NCBI GenBank assembly: GCA_000611775.1
Contig: KK106986.1
Location: 1,820,022 to 1,884,021, forward strand
Source: Umbilicaria muhlenbergii
Taxonomy: Eukaryota; Ascomycota; Lecanoromycetes; Umbilicariales; Umbilicariaceae
Direction: 5' to 3'
Length of the DNA stretch: 64,000 nucleotides
Numbering within the stretch: the first letter of the stretch is position 1; each line of letters opens with the position of its first letter. This document shows positions 45,561 through 55,925 of the stretch, in pieces. The notes under the pieces were generated by a model that saw only the letters and a list, made by a program, of their open reading frames with translations, was not told where the DNA came from and did no database searches. The position numbers and the translations under genes were made by a program.

Positions 45561-46042
45561 AAGGCTGTAGTGAATGTATGGGGTTATTGCCCTGAAGACA
45601 GAAGTGTTGAAAATAAAATCTAGGCCGGTGAGGGGGCAGATGTTCATGTTATGCATGCTCCTGAGCCTGTCTGCTTCCGGTTTCACATGGCAGGTGCTGA
45701 GATTACAAGCTCATATCCGACCAGCAAACCATTGTTTGATCAAGCCCGGTCCACGCTTACCCACAACGTCAACCAGCTCAGTCTTCGGTAACGTCAATGG
45801 CTGCACGCGGTCACGCACGAGAGGGTGCTGTTCAAAGGCACAAGCGTAGCGTATCAAATTCTGCTCGTCGAACGGTCGTCCCATGATCTGCAAGCCAATC
45901 CTAGTAGATCGGGAACGGTAAGCTTACACGAGCAGACGTCACAGGAGACGGCAAGACTCACGGGATACCTGGCCTTTGCTTGACCAGGTCTCCTCGACCA
46001 TAGTGTACTATTCTGCCGTCATGTGGATAGAATCCCATTGGC

Positions 46043-46070
46043 ACTGTCACGATAGGACTGTCACGATAGG
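46043..46070. repeat. 14-bp frame-breaking tandem duplication
   Basis: ACTGTCACGATAGG is repeated exactly twice. It splits the conserved GGFPIVTVPMGFYP segment of amidase 2. Confidence 0.92.
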
Positions 46071-46736
46071 AAAGCCACCCACGGCCGCTATTGACGTGCC
46101 TATGACAGAAGAAGCAGGTAGGATAACTGCATTGAGTTGCCAACGGTCTAAAGTGCCTAAGAGACATCCCTTTCCAGCGAGCGCGGAACCCTGTCGCAGG
46201 ATTTCTTGATACTCTGCGCTGGACCCTTCCGGACCATTGAGAGCCTCTTCAAATCGGCCCATGTCGCGGTCAGGGTATGCTTTCTGAGGATCATATCTGG
46301 TATACTCAACCACATCTTCAAGGGTGTGGATGTTTTGAGGGTTTGTGGTTAGCTCGCGAAGTACGAAGCAAGTCCAGTCTTCATGTCTCTAGACGCGAAC
46401 CTGGTGGTTTTGATGGCATGAAAATCGTCGTACGCACTGAAGTTTGTATTATCAACCATTATGACTCTAGCAGCGCGCATGCTGCCAACAGCGGACTCAT
46501 ACGCTGCAAGAACAGTTTCTGTGCCTCGAAATGCATTCCTGGGTGTGTCGATGCGAACGCCTTCAAGTGCAGTGGAATGGCAATTCTGGGAATAGTCAGG
46601 AATCTTCTTAACGGGAATTTGCTGAGTGTAATTGTCGAAACGGTTTTTCCCACCCATGGCGGACAGAAGTATGGCGGCGTCCCGAACTGTTCTCGTCATG
46701 GGCCCTACTGAATCTTGCCGGAATGGGCCGGATAAC

Positions 46737-46762
46737 ACAAGATCTCGAGACAAGGTCTCGAG
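46737..46762. repeat. 13-bp frame-breaking tandem duplication
   Basis: ACAAGATCTCGAG is followed by ACAAGGTCTCGAG, one mismatch. It falls between VGLVPRDLV and LSGPFRQDSVGPM in amidase 2. Confidence 0.88.
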
Positions 46763-46933
46763 GTACCAGTCCAACTGTAGGTTTTATCTCAACGATATTG
46801 TTGCTGTTCGATGGACAGACAATACTACCATCAGTCTGCATCATTGACGTTAGCTATTGCTCTTCACAGAAATGTAGTCTGTTAATACTGACCTCTGTTC
46901 CAATGGCTCCAAGAGCCAAGCCCACTGATGCTG

Positions 46934-46955
46934 CCACTGCCGAGCCACTGCCGAG
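46934..46955. repeat. 11-bp frame-breaking tandem duplication
   Basis: CCACTGCCGAG is repeated exactly twice, followed by CCACTGC again. It lies in the GSSSGSAVA region of amidase 2, next to the catalytic serines. Confidence 0.92.
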
Positions 46956-47593
46956 CCACTGCTGCTTCCGCATGGGTCCTGATTTACATGGTAGGCACCG
47001 TAGGTCTGTCCAGCACGAGCGCTCCAGCCGCCAGAACTGCTACCAGGTGAAGATCTAAAGGTTGTCCATTCTGATAGGTTCATCTTACCAAGTATAATAG
47101 CACCGGCCTTGCGCAAGAACTCCACGACTGTTGTATCTCGGGGAGGTTTGGCATTGAGAAGACAAAAGGACCCTGCCGTGGTCTGCATCTTGTCGAACGT
47201 TGCGATATTACCTTTAATGAGTATTGGTACCCCATGAAGCGTGCTTTGGACCCTACGTGTTGGCAACTGCCTATACTCAATACTGTAGCAGGACTGACCC
47301 TCTTTCTCAGTGGAGGCTTGCTCATTGTCCAAGTTTCGTGCGTCTTTCAGAGCATCGGGGCTGATCTCAACCACAGCGTTTAGAGCAGGGTTCACTTCGG
47401 CAATGCGAGCCATGTAAGCCTTGACCAAGTCAACGGATGAGAATGCCTTCGCTTCGAGACCATTTGAGGTTTCATCGATGGTAATGTTCAACGGCGAAGG
47501 TAGCTGCATGGTACCTGTGTAGCTGCGATTAGTAACTGCCTCTAGGCTCATCCAGTATGGGGGGATAGTATTTACTGTAGTAATTATCAGCAC

Positions 47594-48134
47594 GCTTCAT
47601 ACTGAATCTATTGAGACCAAGTAGACTGCATGCTAGCACGAGAATAGTCATGCTGCGTTTAGTCAAGAACATTGTGGGCAGCAGTGTATCTCAAAATGAC
47701 ATGGCAACAATAGTAGCTTTCTTCGTGGCGGCGATGGCGAGTAATTCAACAGTCCAGCTGTACGGCAATGCAACGTCGACAATGGGATGCGGTTGTACAG
47801 CGACAAGAGCATGTGTACTTCTGAGCCTTCAAGTTAATGGAGATGCATCTGTTGCAGATCCCAAACTAAATTGCCCAAGTCGCCCTGCTGTTATTTGACC
47901 CAATTTTGCTATGGCTTCTCTCGTTGCGTCGCTGCAACGCTGATCCGCCTTCCTAATCGATGGTAACCGCCGAGTATTAGAGGACCGCAACGCCTGAAGA
48001 TGCCATATAACCGGGCCAGATATAGTAGCCCATCGTAATTTGAATAGCAACTTCGTACCAATGTCAATCTAGTCAATCCGTTCAGCAATGTTCTACGGAA
48101 AGATATATATGCAATATCTCCAGAATTCAAGATG
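47594..48134. other. Intergenic between amidase 2 and the CorA-like gene
   Basis: About 540 bp with no supported gene; short frames only. Presumably the old promoter of amidase 2 and the 3' flank of the CorA-like gene. Confidence 0.5.
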
Positions 48135-49997
48135 CTAGTCTTCCTTCAGCTCTCTTTGAGCTTCTTCATCTCCAGCCATCGCCATGTCCTTTTCTTGGTG
48201 TCTCACTCGATACCCAGTCATGAATAATAAGAGAACGAAAATGGTAAGCGGGACGCTAACAGCAATGTACAACCACCAACTACCACTGACTACAAAAACA
48301 GACTTCCCATCGTCTCCAGCGGAGGTACTGAAGAACCCCATTCCGAATATACTGCTCACGAGTGATGCTGGTAGAAATAACATTGACATGATCTGGATAA
48401 TTCGCAATGACCTGTTGTCTTGATGGGAAGAGCGCGCGATCTGAGTAGATTCCGAAGCCATCTGGATGTTAACCTTGATTACTGGTATCAGCAAAAGCTA
48501 GTAAGACTTGTGAAAGGTGTCAGACGGACCTCTGCATCCCGTTGATTTACCAACGCAAAGCACTCATTGACTCCAATTCTGGTGCGCTCGACGTAGAGAG
48601 AGTTATAAGTACGAATAAGCTTCACCTCTCCTAGAAAGCGATCAAAGATATCACAGAGAATTCCTCGCATTTCTTCTTTCTGGTTCACAGAAACTGAACG
48701 GTTCCCGAAGCTAGTTTCCGTAGTTCTCTCGAAAAGCTCCTCGAACCAAATATGTGCTCGCCGTAAATGCTCGACAGTGTCCGCGAGGATTTCATAATCA
48801 GCAGCTACTTGTTGAATCTGCCTAGAAAGAGCGAGAAATGACTGAGAACGGCGCGTGTAATCTTCTGCTGAACGCATCTCATTCGCTTTGAATTCCTATA
48901 TTGATCTGCATGTTAGTGCATGTTCTTGAAACCATGGCTTTAGTGTAACATATAAGAACAGGACCAACCCAGGCGTAAAGAGGCTCCGAGAACTTCTGTA
49001 AGAAATCATATGTATGCACAATAACGTGTTCCATGAAAAACACATGGAGAAGCAGGGGGTGTCGCTGAAGCTCCCTCGCCTTGCATCCTTGAAATTTCGA
49101 GTAAAACTTCCGCTTCAGTTGCGCAGGACATCTCCACACAAGAAAAGTAGCGTCTCTGGTTACAGAATCGTAGTCAGACCAAAGGCAAAATGAGCTCCAG
49201 TCAAGAACTTTACGAGAGAGATCAGGCGCCCTGTCGCCGTGCACGTAAAGACTGCGTATTACAGCTGAGTACCATAATTCTGCACAGATATGAGCATGAA
49301 GCTCATTAATAGTCTCTGTAAGATGACGTGGGAATTCTGACCATAATTGACCGGTTTATGAGATTCTGTGTCATAATGGAGTGCCCTTCCGGGCATTTGC
49401 TGTCGTGACAGGAAGCCGGCAAAGCGTGGAGTAATCTTGTACGTGTCGAAGATCAGATTCAGCATGTTCGAACTGACTGGAAGCCTATTGGGGTCATTCT
49501 GAATTCCGTCAATGAATCTGTGGAACGCAGAATATATCAGCTTTGAATATCAGGTTCCGGATGCCTTCGATGCTAAAGACAAGGCGAAAGCCTTGGGAAG
49601 CAAGGGTACGGGTCACTTAAGCTAGCACAGCACTAACATTAAGCGTATGCGCGGATCACGTCGCACCCTGTTTTTATCGACCTGGCATAGAACATCATGT
49701 CAGCATCTATATACGAATATCTCCTGTAAGACATAAAGTGGGCCGGTATATGGTTCTGCTCGGCGCAGAAGGACTGACCTCTAAGGATGCCCTCAATTCA
49801 TCATCATGTAAGTCTGAAAACAAGGTTCCCGTGCCATCTCGGATATCGAAGACATCAGCTGTCGAAGTTTGTGTGAAGAATATGCCTTCAGGATCTGCGA
49901 ACGCGAGTTCACTATTTTCTCCGCACAGTAAAAGGTCGAGGATTTCCCTTGACTTTGACCGATGTGATAGGAAGCCGGGGGCTGCAGAAGATTCCAT
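48135..49997 (-). CDS. CorA-like transmembrane protein
   Basis: Six exons (49997-49779, 49681-49638, 49517-49342, 49279-48969, 48895-48530, 48473-48135) encode 484 aa. The N-terminal half has the fungal CorA-like pattern: RLIFIDGIQNDPNRLPVSSN, TYKITPRFAGFLSRQQ, ELWYSAVIRSLYVHGDR. A long helical part follows (QIQQVAADYEILADTVEHLR, VNQKEEMRGILCDIFDRFL). Two C-terminal helices lie around IIQIMSMLFLPASLVSSIF and WWLYIAVSVPLTIFVLLLF. CorA proteins are pentameric Mg2+ channels with a GMN signature after the first helix; here the site reads FGMGFF, so Asn is replaced by Gly, as in many fungal CorA-like proteins of uncertain transport role. The gene is intact although flanked by dead genes and a transposon. 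Confidence 0.85.
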
Positions 49998-50099
49998 CTA
50001 AGCGGCTTTCGGTAGATTCCGAGGGTGCATCGATCAACATTGCAGTATTATCCCTTCGACTGTCAGTTCAGCAGCCAGGTCCGTGCGTTGAGACTAGAC

Positions 50100-52066
50100 A
50101 AGGGGGGAGGCGGGCCCCCTAGAACATCAATTTCCGCTTTGTTTATTGTTGTTTTTGAGGGGAATTGATGCCTGCTACTTCATTTTGTACTGCTTTTTGA
50201 GCACGTTTGAATGTATCTAGCATCAATTCAATGCGTGTTAATGAAGAAGAAGTGCAGGGTGTCTCTGACACTCTTCCCTCTGCTGTAAAGACTCAATTAA
50301 AACGAAAACGGCCCATTGCAGAGGTGCTTGAGGACGTTCCAGCTTGCTCCCCCTTATATAAGCCTTTACACATCACGGAAAGGCCTTCTACAGCCTCAAT
50401 TTCAGCTGAAATCAACACTCCAGAGGCCTTTTTTGGCTTGTTTATAACATCAGACCATTTCAAATCCATTGCTCAATATACAAACCTCAATGCTCAGCAA
50501 AAGGGCGCCGGCGAATCGAAGGGGGAAAGAGCATGGCATGACACAACAGGGCCAGAAATAGGGGTCTTTATTGGAGCATTGTTATTGCAGGGAGAGTGCA
50601 GGCTTCCAAAGACAGCAGACTACTGGAATACAGCCATAGATAAGACTATTTTACCCTCTATATTGAACGCAATGTCCGTACAGCGCTGGCAACAAATCAA
50701 GCGGTTTTTAAAGGTCTCAAACCCTGCTACCGACCTGGATTCTTCTGGCCCGCAATGGTACACCAAATTGGAGCCATTATACTCTGATTTTGTGCACTCA
50801 AGTCGTCGATATTTGATTCCTGGAAGAGATGTCTCTGTGGATGAGCAGTTAATATTGTTCAAGGGTCGTTCTAAGCACTCTATGAACATGGTTTCAAAGG
50901 CAGCTGGTTATGGCTTCAAAATCTACTCTTTATGTGTTGAGAACTATTTGTATAACTTCCTCTTTACGTCTAAGAAGTCAAAGATCAGTCTTTTAGAATG
51001 TACAAAAGGATTTAGTGACTCCTCTTCTGTTGTTTTACAGCTTTGCAAGACGCTTCCAAAGCCTTACAATCATGTGGTTTATATGGACAATTTCTTTACG
51101 AACGTCAAGCTCTATACTGCCTTGAAAGAGCTTGGAATTGGAGCGTGCGGAACTGCTAAGAATGGGTCTGGATTTCCAGTTGAGTTGTTAACTCTTCGAG
51201 AAGTTCTATCAAAGAAGAATGACTGGGGAATAAAGGCTTATTCAACAGTGGAGGACTCAGTGCTTTGTCTGGCCTGGCAGGACAATAATACAGTGCAGTT
51301 AATGACTACGGTTCACACTCCCAGCGATTTGGAAGCCTACGACATAATTTCAAAGACTAAACGTCATGGAATTCCGGCCGAATCCAGCACTACAAGGGTT
51401 AAAAACCCTTTATTCTACACTTTATCCTCTGTCCACGCTCATTCTCAGCCACATATTGAGCGGGGGCTTCCATTTCCTACTGCTGTACGACTTTACAACA
51501 AGCACATGGGGGGGTCTGATGGCAATGCTCAAGTTAGAGCTTATTACAGCCCTGAAACTCGCTCTTTTCGCTACTGGTGGCCATTATTCAAGTTTCTTCT
51601 GGACGCCTCCATTCTCAATGCTTACACTCTATGGAAATTGCAATTTCCGACCTCCAAATTGAGCCATGTGGAGTTTCAGCATCAAGTGGCCACATCTTTG
51701 GTTCAGGATCCAGCTGGGACAGGGCGAAAAAGGGCTACAAAGGTGGAGATAAAGGGGTTTAAGGGCTTGAAGAAGCTGGAGCATACCTGGGTTAAACTAA
51801 AGAAGAGGGGTTATTGTCAGATTTGTTCTATGGAGAAGGAACGGCCTCCGAAGCGGCAAGCACTTGCTGAAATTGATAATTTCAGTAATAAACGACGATT
51901 CAGAGGCTCTCAGACAAGCTGGGGCTGCTCAGCATGTGTTGACAGTGCCTGCTGCCGAAAACAGGAGTGCTGGGACAATTTACATGCATAGATATTGAAT
52001 TAATGGAGCTTTAAGGGCTTTCGTGACCGTTTTTTGACTATACTACTATTGGTTTAGGCCCCACGG
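50100..52066 (+). mobile_element. PiggyBac-superfamily DNA transposon, apparently intact coding region
   Basis: The element is defined by its transposase (50231-51991). I could not find a TTAA target duplication. A weak inverted match, CCCCCTAGAAC near 50115 and GGTTTAGGCCCC near 52051, may mark the ends. The limits given are therefore approximate. It starts about 100 bp upstream of the CorA-like gene start. Confidence 0.7.
50231..51991 (+). CDS. PiggyBac transposase (DDE_Tnp_1_7)
   Basis: An uninterrupted frame of 586 aa starts at ATG 50231 (MRVNEEEVQGVSDTLPSAVK). Family landmarks in order: EIGVFIGALLLQGECRLPKT, YWNTAIDKTILPSILNAMSV, DVSVDEQLILFKGRSKHSMN (first catalytic Asp), NHVVYMDNFFTNVKLYTALK (second Asp), RLYNKHMGGSDGNAQVRAYY (third Asp) and WWPLFKFLLDASILNAYTLW. 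The C-terminus is cysteine-rich (YCQICSMEKERPPKR, then WGCSACVDSACCRKQECWD), matching the zinc-binding tail of PiggyBac enzymes that recognises the transposon ends. PiggyBac enzymes cut and paste at TTAA and excise without footprint. No stop or frameshift is visible, so the protein could be active. Confidence 0.92.
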   Translation: MRVNEEEVQGVSDTLPSAVKTQLKRKRPIAEVLEDVPACSPLYKPLHITERPSTASISAEINTPEAFFGLFITSDHFKSIAQYTNLNAQQKGAGESKGERAWHDTTGPEIGVFIGALLLQGECRLPKTADYWNTAIDKTILPSILNAMSVQRWQQIKRFLKVSNPATDLDSSGPQWYTKLEPLYSDFVHSSRRYLIPGRDVSVDEQLILFKGRSKHSMNMVSKAAGYGFKIYSLCVENYLYNFLFTSKKSKISLLECTKGFSDSSSVVLQLCKTLPKPYNHVVYMDNFFTNVKLYTALKELGIGACGTAKNGSGFPVELLTLREVLSKKNDWGIKAYSTVEDSVLCLAWQDNNTVQLMTTVHTPSDLEAYDIISKTKRHGIPAESSTTRVKNPLFYTLSSVHAHSQPHIERGLPFPTAVRLYNKHMGGSDGNAQVRAYYSPETRSFRYWWPLFKFLLDASILNAYTLWKLQFPTSKLSHVEFQHQVATSLVQDPAGTGRKRATKVEIKGFKGLKKLEHTWVKLKKRGYCQICSMEKERPPKRQALAEIDNFSNKRRFRGSQTSWGCSACVDSACCRKQECWDNLHA

Positions 52067-52505
52067 TTGACTAAGCACCCGTCGGGCACTATACCTACTC
52101 CTCCACGCACGGACCTGGCTGCTGAACTGACAGTCGAAGGGATAATGATTTCTACACACAGTTATGATTCAATCTCTCTTATGAATGTTTTCTGCCTTGA
52201 ATTATATACCTCGGTCCTACCTTTCGATATATTTATCACAGTTTTCACCAGCCGCGTTTCATCCTCTTTCCCATCTCCTGAGTTCTCGAAATAGCTTTGT
52301 GTAACTGTGATTGACTACAGCTGGTGTCGCACAGTGTGGATAGCACTGCAAGGTCCAATTATTGTGCAGCCTCTTATCTTCACTTTCCGGTTTTGAAGGA
52401 TTCGTTTTGCTCGCGTTTAGATACCATGCATCAATAGATAAGCCCGTCGTTACAATTGTAAGTCAATATTGCATCCCAAATACGCGCAGCTTCTGGATGT
52501 TTGCA
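52067..52505. other. Intergenic between PiggyBac element and amidase 3
   Basis: No supported gene. Small frames (52067-52294) have no domain. The 3' part is the promoter of amidase 3. Confidence 0.45.
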
Positions 52506-54778
52506 ATGTCCGCGCCTCCTGAGGCCGTTCCAACCAGCATGACCACCTTCATCATTGGGGAGCAGGAGTTCTATGTCCTGCGAAGTCCCAAGGGCCCTGT
52601 ACATGCATCGTTATCAATTACGCCTCCGAGCGATTCCTTGGCACCTTTCCAGCTTGCTACTGTAATTACTTGGAATAAGGAACGCTTCACTAATAACGAC
52701 CTTGATCAGATGGAATTGGATTTTGCAGCTCGTGATGACGTGTGGAACCCGAGCTTTTTAAAGGGTGAGATCCCTTCCCCGATAGCGGTAATGATGTGAG
52801 AGAACAGTTATTTATTGATAGCAATCATCCTTCGGTCCGCTGTCACTTTGGCGGTAGAACTCAGGAGCAAAGCTTCTGTCTATATTGTGCCGGCGGCTAC
52901 AGATCTACCAGATGGACCGTATGTTGTCCACTCTTCTACAGGTGACATCTTCGCCGTATGCAGACTTTTCGAGGATAAATACCATGCCTTCATTGGAGGC
53001 AGTGTCGCGTACGATAACATCACGAAGTCATTCGAGTGGTTGAATATAGAAGTAAGTCCCATGTACTGTACCACGAAATGCCAGATCGTACTCTTACACT
53101 TTCATCAGGGGCGGTTAGCCGTCCCGTCAAGGCTGTACTATAAACGTACAATCCAAAAGCCACTGGCGGGTGTACGTAATTAAGTAATTACCGCACTGAC
53201 TCATGCTTACTAGTCTAAAGCTTCGCTTCGCTGTCAAGGACCTTATTGATGTAGCTGGTCTCGAAACTGGTTGCGGAAATCGCTCTTTCCGTAGTTTCTA
53301 TCCCAAGAAAACTGCTTCGGCGTCTTTCATCGAGCAATTGATCAATGCTGGCGCTGTACTCATAGGCAAGACTAAGACCAGTCAGTTTGCCGACGGCCAG
53401 GAACCCTCGGAATGGTTTGGTCGCCCTATTCTTTGAAAATTCCTGTTATTTGAAAATGCACGATCTCCGTCTCTTGTCCGGTCACGCTCCCGCAAGATCA
53501 TTGCAAACGTTACCAAGCAAACATATTCGTTATCAACACTCAGAAGCGAGTGTATGCTATGCTTAACGAGCAGACCTTTTGCCTTGTTTCACATCTTGAT
53601 TTTCGCACTTGCTTTCAATGCTACTTGGAATTTTCGCTGACAACTCTATAAGGTTTGATTACCTTGCCCCTTTCAATCCACGTGGTGATGGTTATCAAAA
53701 GCCTTCCTCGTCAAGCACCGGCTCAGCTGTCGCCTGCGCCGGATACAATTGGCTCGACTTCACTATTGGTACAGATACTGGAGGGTCTATACGTCACCCT
53801 GCCGGGGTCAACGGGATTTACGGTACACGGCCATCACTCAATGCCGTCGTTGGTAGAAGCTTTTCCGTGTCCCCGCTTCTTGATTGCTTCGGAGTCTTTG
53901 CGCGCTGCGCCTCCATGCTCGAAGCTGCAAGCGCAGTCATGTTCAATCCGTCTTTTAGGATGACAATTCAACCCAAGGTGGAAAGAAGATACAAGCTCCT
54001 TTACCCCATCCGCGCAGAAGCAAGCAAAGAAGAAGATTCCTTCTGCTGGTTTCCATACCCCAACAACCCTGGCAAGGCCGCAGCCGCCGAAGCTCAATTC
54101 GAGAGCTTTGTCCAAAAGCTTGAACAGCACCTTGGGTGCCCTCGATCAGTGTTCAACCTCGACGACTTGTGGAATAAAACGCGTCCTGCGGGGCAAAGTG
54201 AAGACCTACACAAAACTACTGGCAAAATCTATCAAAAGGTAGCCTACCGCAAATACGTTCAGGAAACGATTGACCCCTTCATCGCCAACTATCAGACCGC
54301 TCATGATGGTCGTAAACCGTTTATCGAACCAAGTGTCCAAGCGCGGCAGGAATATGGGCGGCAAATCACAGCGTTGGAATACGAACAAGCTGTTGAATCC
54401 TTGAAGATGTTTGCAAAGTGGGTCCTTGATGTTTTATTTGCGACGTCGGATGCAACGGAAATACCACTGCTTCTCTTCCCTCAGAGCTGGGGTCAGCCGG
54501 ATTATCGCAACACATACCCTGCAAAAGACAGCCTATTGTTCTGGGATAAATTCTCACTTTTCAGCCTTAGTTACTGCTCTGGCTGTCCGGATTACACAGT
54601 ACCTGTTGGCGAGGTGTCATATCACTCGCGTATTACTGATCACATGGAGTGGCTACCCATTTCACTTTCCGTTCTAGGGAGACCTGGTGCGGATGTCATT
54701 CTACTAGGGCTTTTGAGAGAACTTGAAGAGGTAGGGATACTACAGAGCCCTGCAGTGGGAGTGAGAATGTTCCCTTAG
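52506..54778 (+). CDS. Amidase-signature-family hydrolase (amidase 3)
   Basis: Exons 52506-52764, 52822-53051, 53109-53171, 53221-53414 and 53653-54778 encode about 623 aa. The start is uncertain: ATGs at 52497, 52506 and 52539 are all in frame. The first ~220 residues form an extra N-terminal part (FIIGEQEFYVLRSPKGP, DIFAVCRLFEDKYHAFIGGS) seen in long fungal amidases. The catalytic core has Lys in LRFAVKDLIDVAG, cis-Ser in SSSSTGSAVACAG and nucleophile Ser in GTDTGGSIRHPAG. The C-terminus (DYTVPVGEVSYHS, RPGADVILLGLLRELEEVG) fits. The last intron is long for this window (238 bp). The donor/acceptor pair TG|GTTTGG...AAG|G restores EPSEWFDYLAPFNPRGDG. Substrate unknown. Confidence 0.87.
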
Positions 54779-55304
54779 CTCGTGTGAGAACGTCGCTTTA
54801 TCTCGACTGAGATGGATTACAGTCTACATAGAAGGGTGACTCTCTTCGCCATAATGTTACTGTACTTTTCAATGATGTGTGACTTGAGTAAAGAGTGTTG
54901 TAGGCGGAGAAATGTTCGTCCGCCCCAGCCATATAGAAGCCCGTCACGGGCATTACCCTAGAAGCGCTCAGCCATGGCTATAGGCGCTCAGTCACCGTAG
55001 GTGAGCCCTGAAGAGGCTGGATTTGACGGCATTTAGCATGCCCTGAGGTCTATGAGATTGCTTTTTCACTACGTTCATTTTTATTCAATTTGGAGTGATA
55101 TTTAGCTAGAAATAATACTTTTATTTGGCCTCTAAAATAATCGTTCTACACAACAAACAGTTGCCACAGTATAAGCACTGCAGAAGCGCGTGCATAACTG
55201 TACAAGCATATCTGCGCTAATAGTGCGCAGCTTGCACATTAAGTGCAGGCACTCTGTGATTTTGGCTCTGCGTGACTTAGAACTCACCTTACTATTACGA
55301 TGTT
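54779..55304. other. Intergenic, AT-rich
   Basis: No gene is seen. The sequence becomes AT-rich after 55050. Confidence 0.5.
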
Positions 55305-55925
55305 CAATTGCCGGGCACAAGCCACGTCTGTCCGCAAACTAAGGTACTATTGCAACGTAGATCCATCATGCTGGAAGCAAGAACTGCCATATGATATAGT
55401 CATAAACATCAGCTATGCATTTTCACACTTGAAGAGGATATAGATGGTTTTTGCGAGAGCGGAAGTGGGAGACGATCGTTCAAGGTTGAGACTTTGAGGC
55501 TGTCTGTAACAGGAAAGGACGGGTTCTCGTAAAACGACACCCATATTTCATACATTGACACCCTTTACCCTCTAAAAACATCGGACACTTGGTTGGAGGC
55601 CTACCTAAGTCTTCAACTAGAACCAACGTTCACAACGTGAATGCTTTAGCGCTCACCACATTCACTCTCAATGCTTAATTCTGCGGATAATTTCATAGTA
55701 ACAGAATATTGAGGTCTGTATTGGGGGTTAGGCTTAGGGCTGAGCGCAGCGAGCGGTTAGGAGGTCCAGGTTACATATGTACCGTATGTATATGGGTAGT
55801 CAATGTATGAAATGAGGGTGTCGTTTTATGAGGACCCGGCATTGTGCCTTTCCATTTCCGTTCAAATACTCGCGCTCGCTTTCTAACACTACCAGCATCA
55901 ACACAATCAATATTATCTGACTCGT
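55305..55925. repeat. Duplicated segment, copy 2 (AT-shifted, interrupted by a MITE)
   Basis: Matches 42436-42775 in order and orientation. Compared with copy 1 many differences are C to T or G to A. On the minus strand the counterpart of KCIAAICDHIRRPFLLPASW reads KCIADVYDYIIWQFLLPA then stop, so this copy is non-coding. Homology is interrupted at 55521-55837 by an inserted inverted-repeat element and resumes afterwards. Confidence 0.75.
55521..55837. mobile_element. MITE-like non-autonomous DNA transposon with ~40-bp terminal inverted repeats
   Basis: The left end GGGTTCTCGTAAAACGACAC, continuing to CATTTCATACATTGAC-like sequence at 55560, is the near-perfect inverted partner of 55795-55837 (ending GTCGTTTTATGAGGACCC). 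The body of about 317 bp has no coding capacity. Copy 1 of the host segment at 42.6 kb lacks it and aligns base for base up to 55520, which fixes the left boundary. A target-site duplication is not clear, so the superfamily is left open. Confidence 0.88.

Larger units (their letters stand above)
45711..47509 (-). pseudogene. Amidase-signature-family gene (amidase 2), decayed
   Basis: Starts at MQLPSPLNITIDETSNGLEA (47509) and ends LIKQWFAGRI (45711). Family motifs are present: Lys in HGVPILIKGNIA, LRKAGAIILGKMNLSEW, the cis-Ser region DPCGSSSGSAVA, then TDGSIVCPSN with the nucleophile Ser, DSVGPMTRTVRDAAILL and a C-terminal GIPFG-type end. It belongs to a different amidase branch than amidase 1. 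The reading frame is lost at three places, each coinciding with a 11-, 13- or 14-bp tandem duplication (46934-46955, 46737-46762, 46043-46070). Otherwise similarity is high, so inactivation seems recent. Confidence 0.88.

Noticed and set aside
50040-50135. Search for TTAA and CCC-type ends of the PiggyBac element
   Set aside because: No TTAA adjoining a matching inverted repeat was found; only a weak CCTA-type match, so element ends are left approximate.
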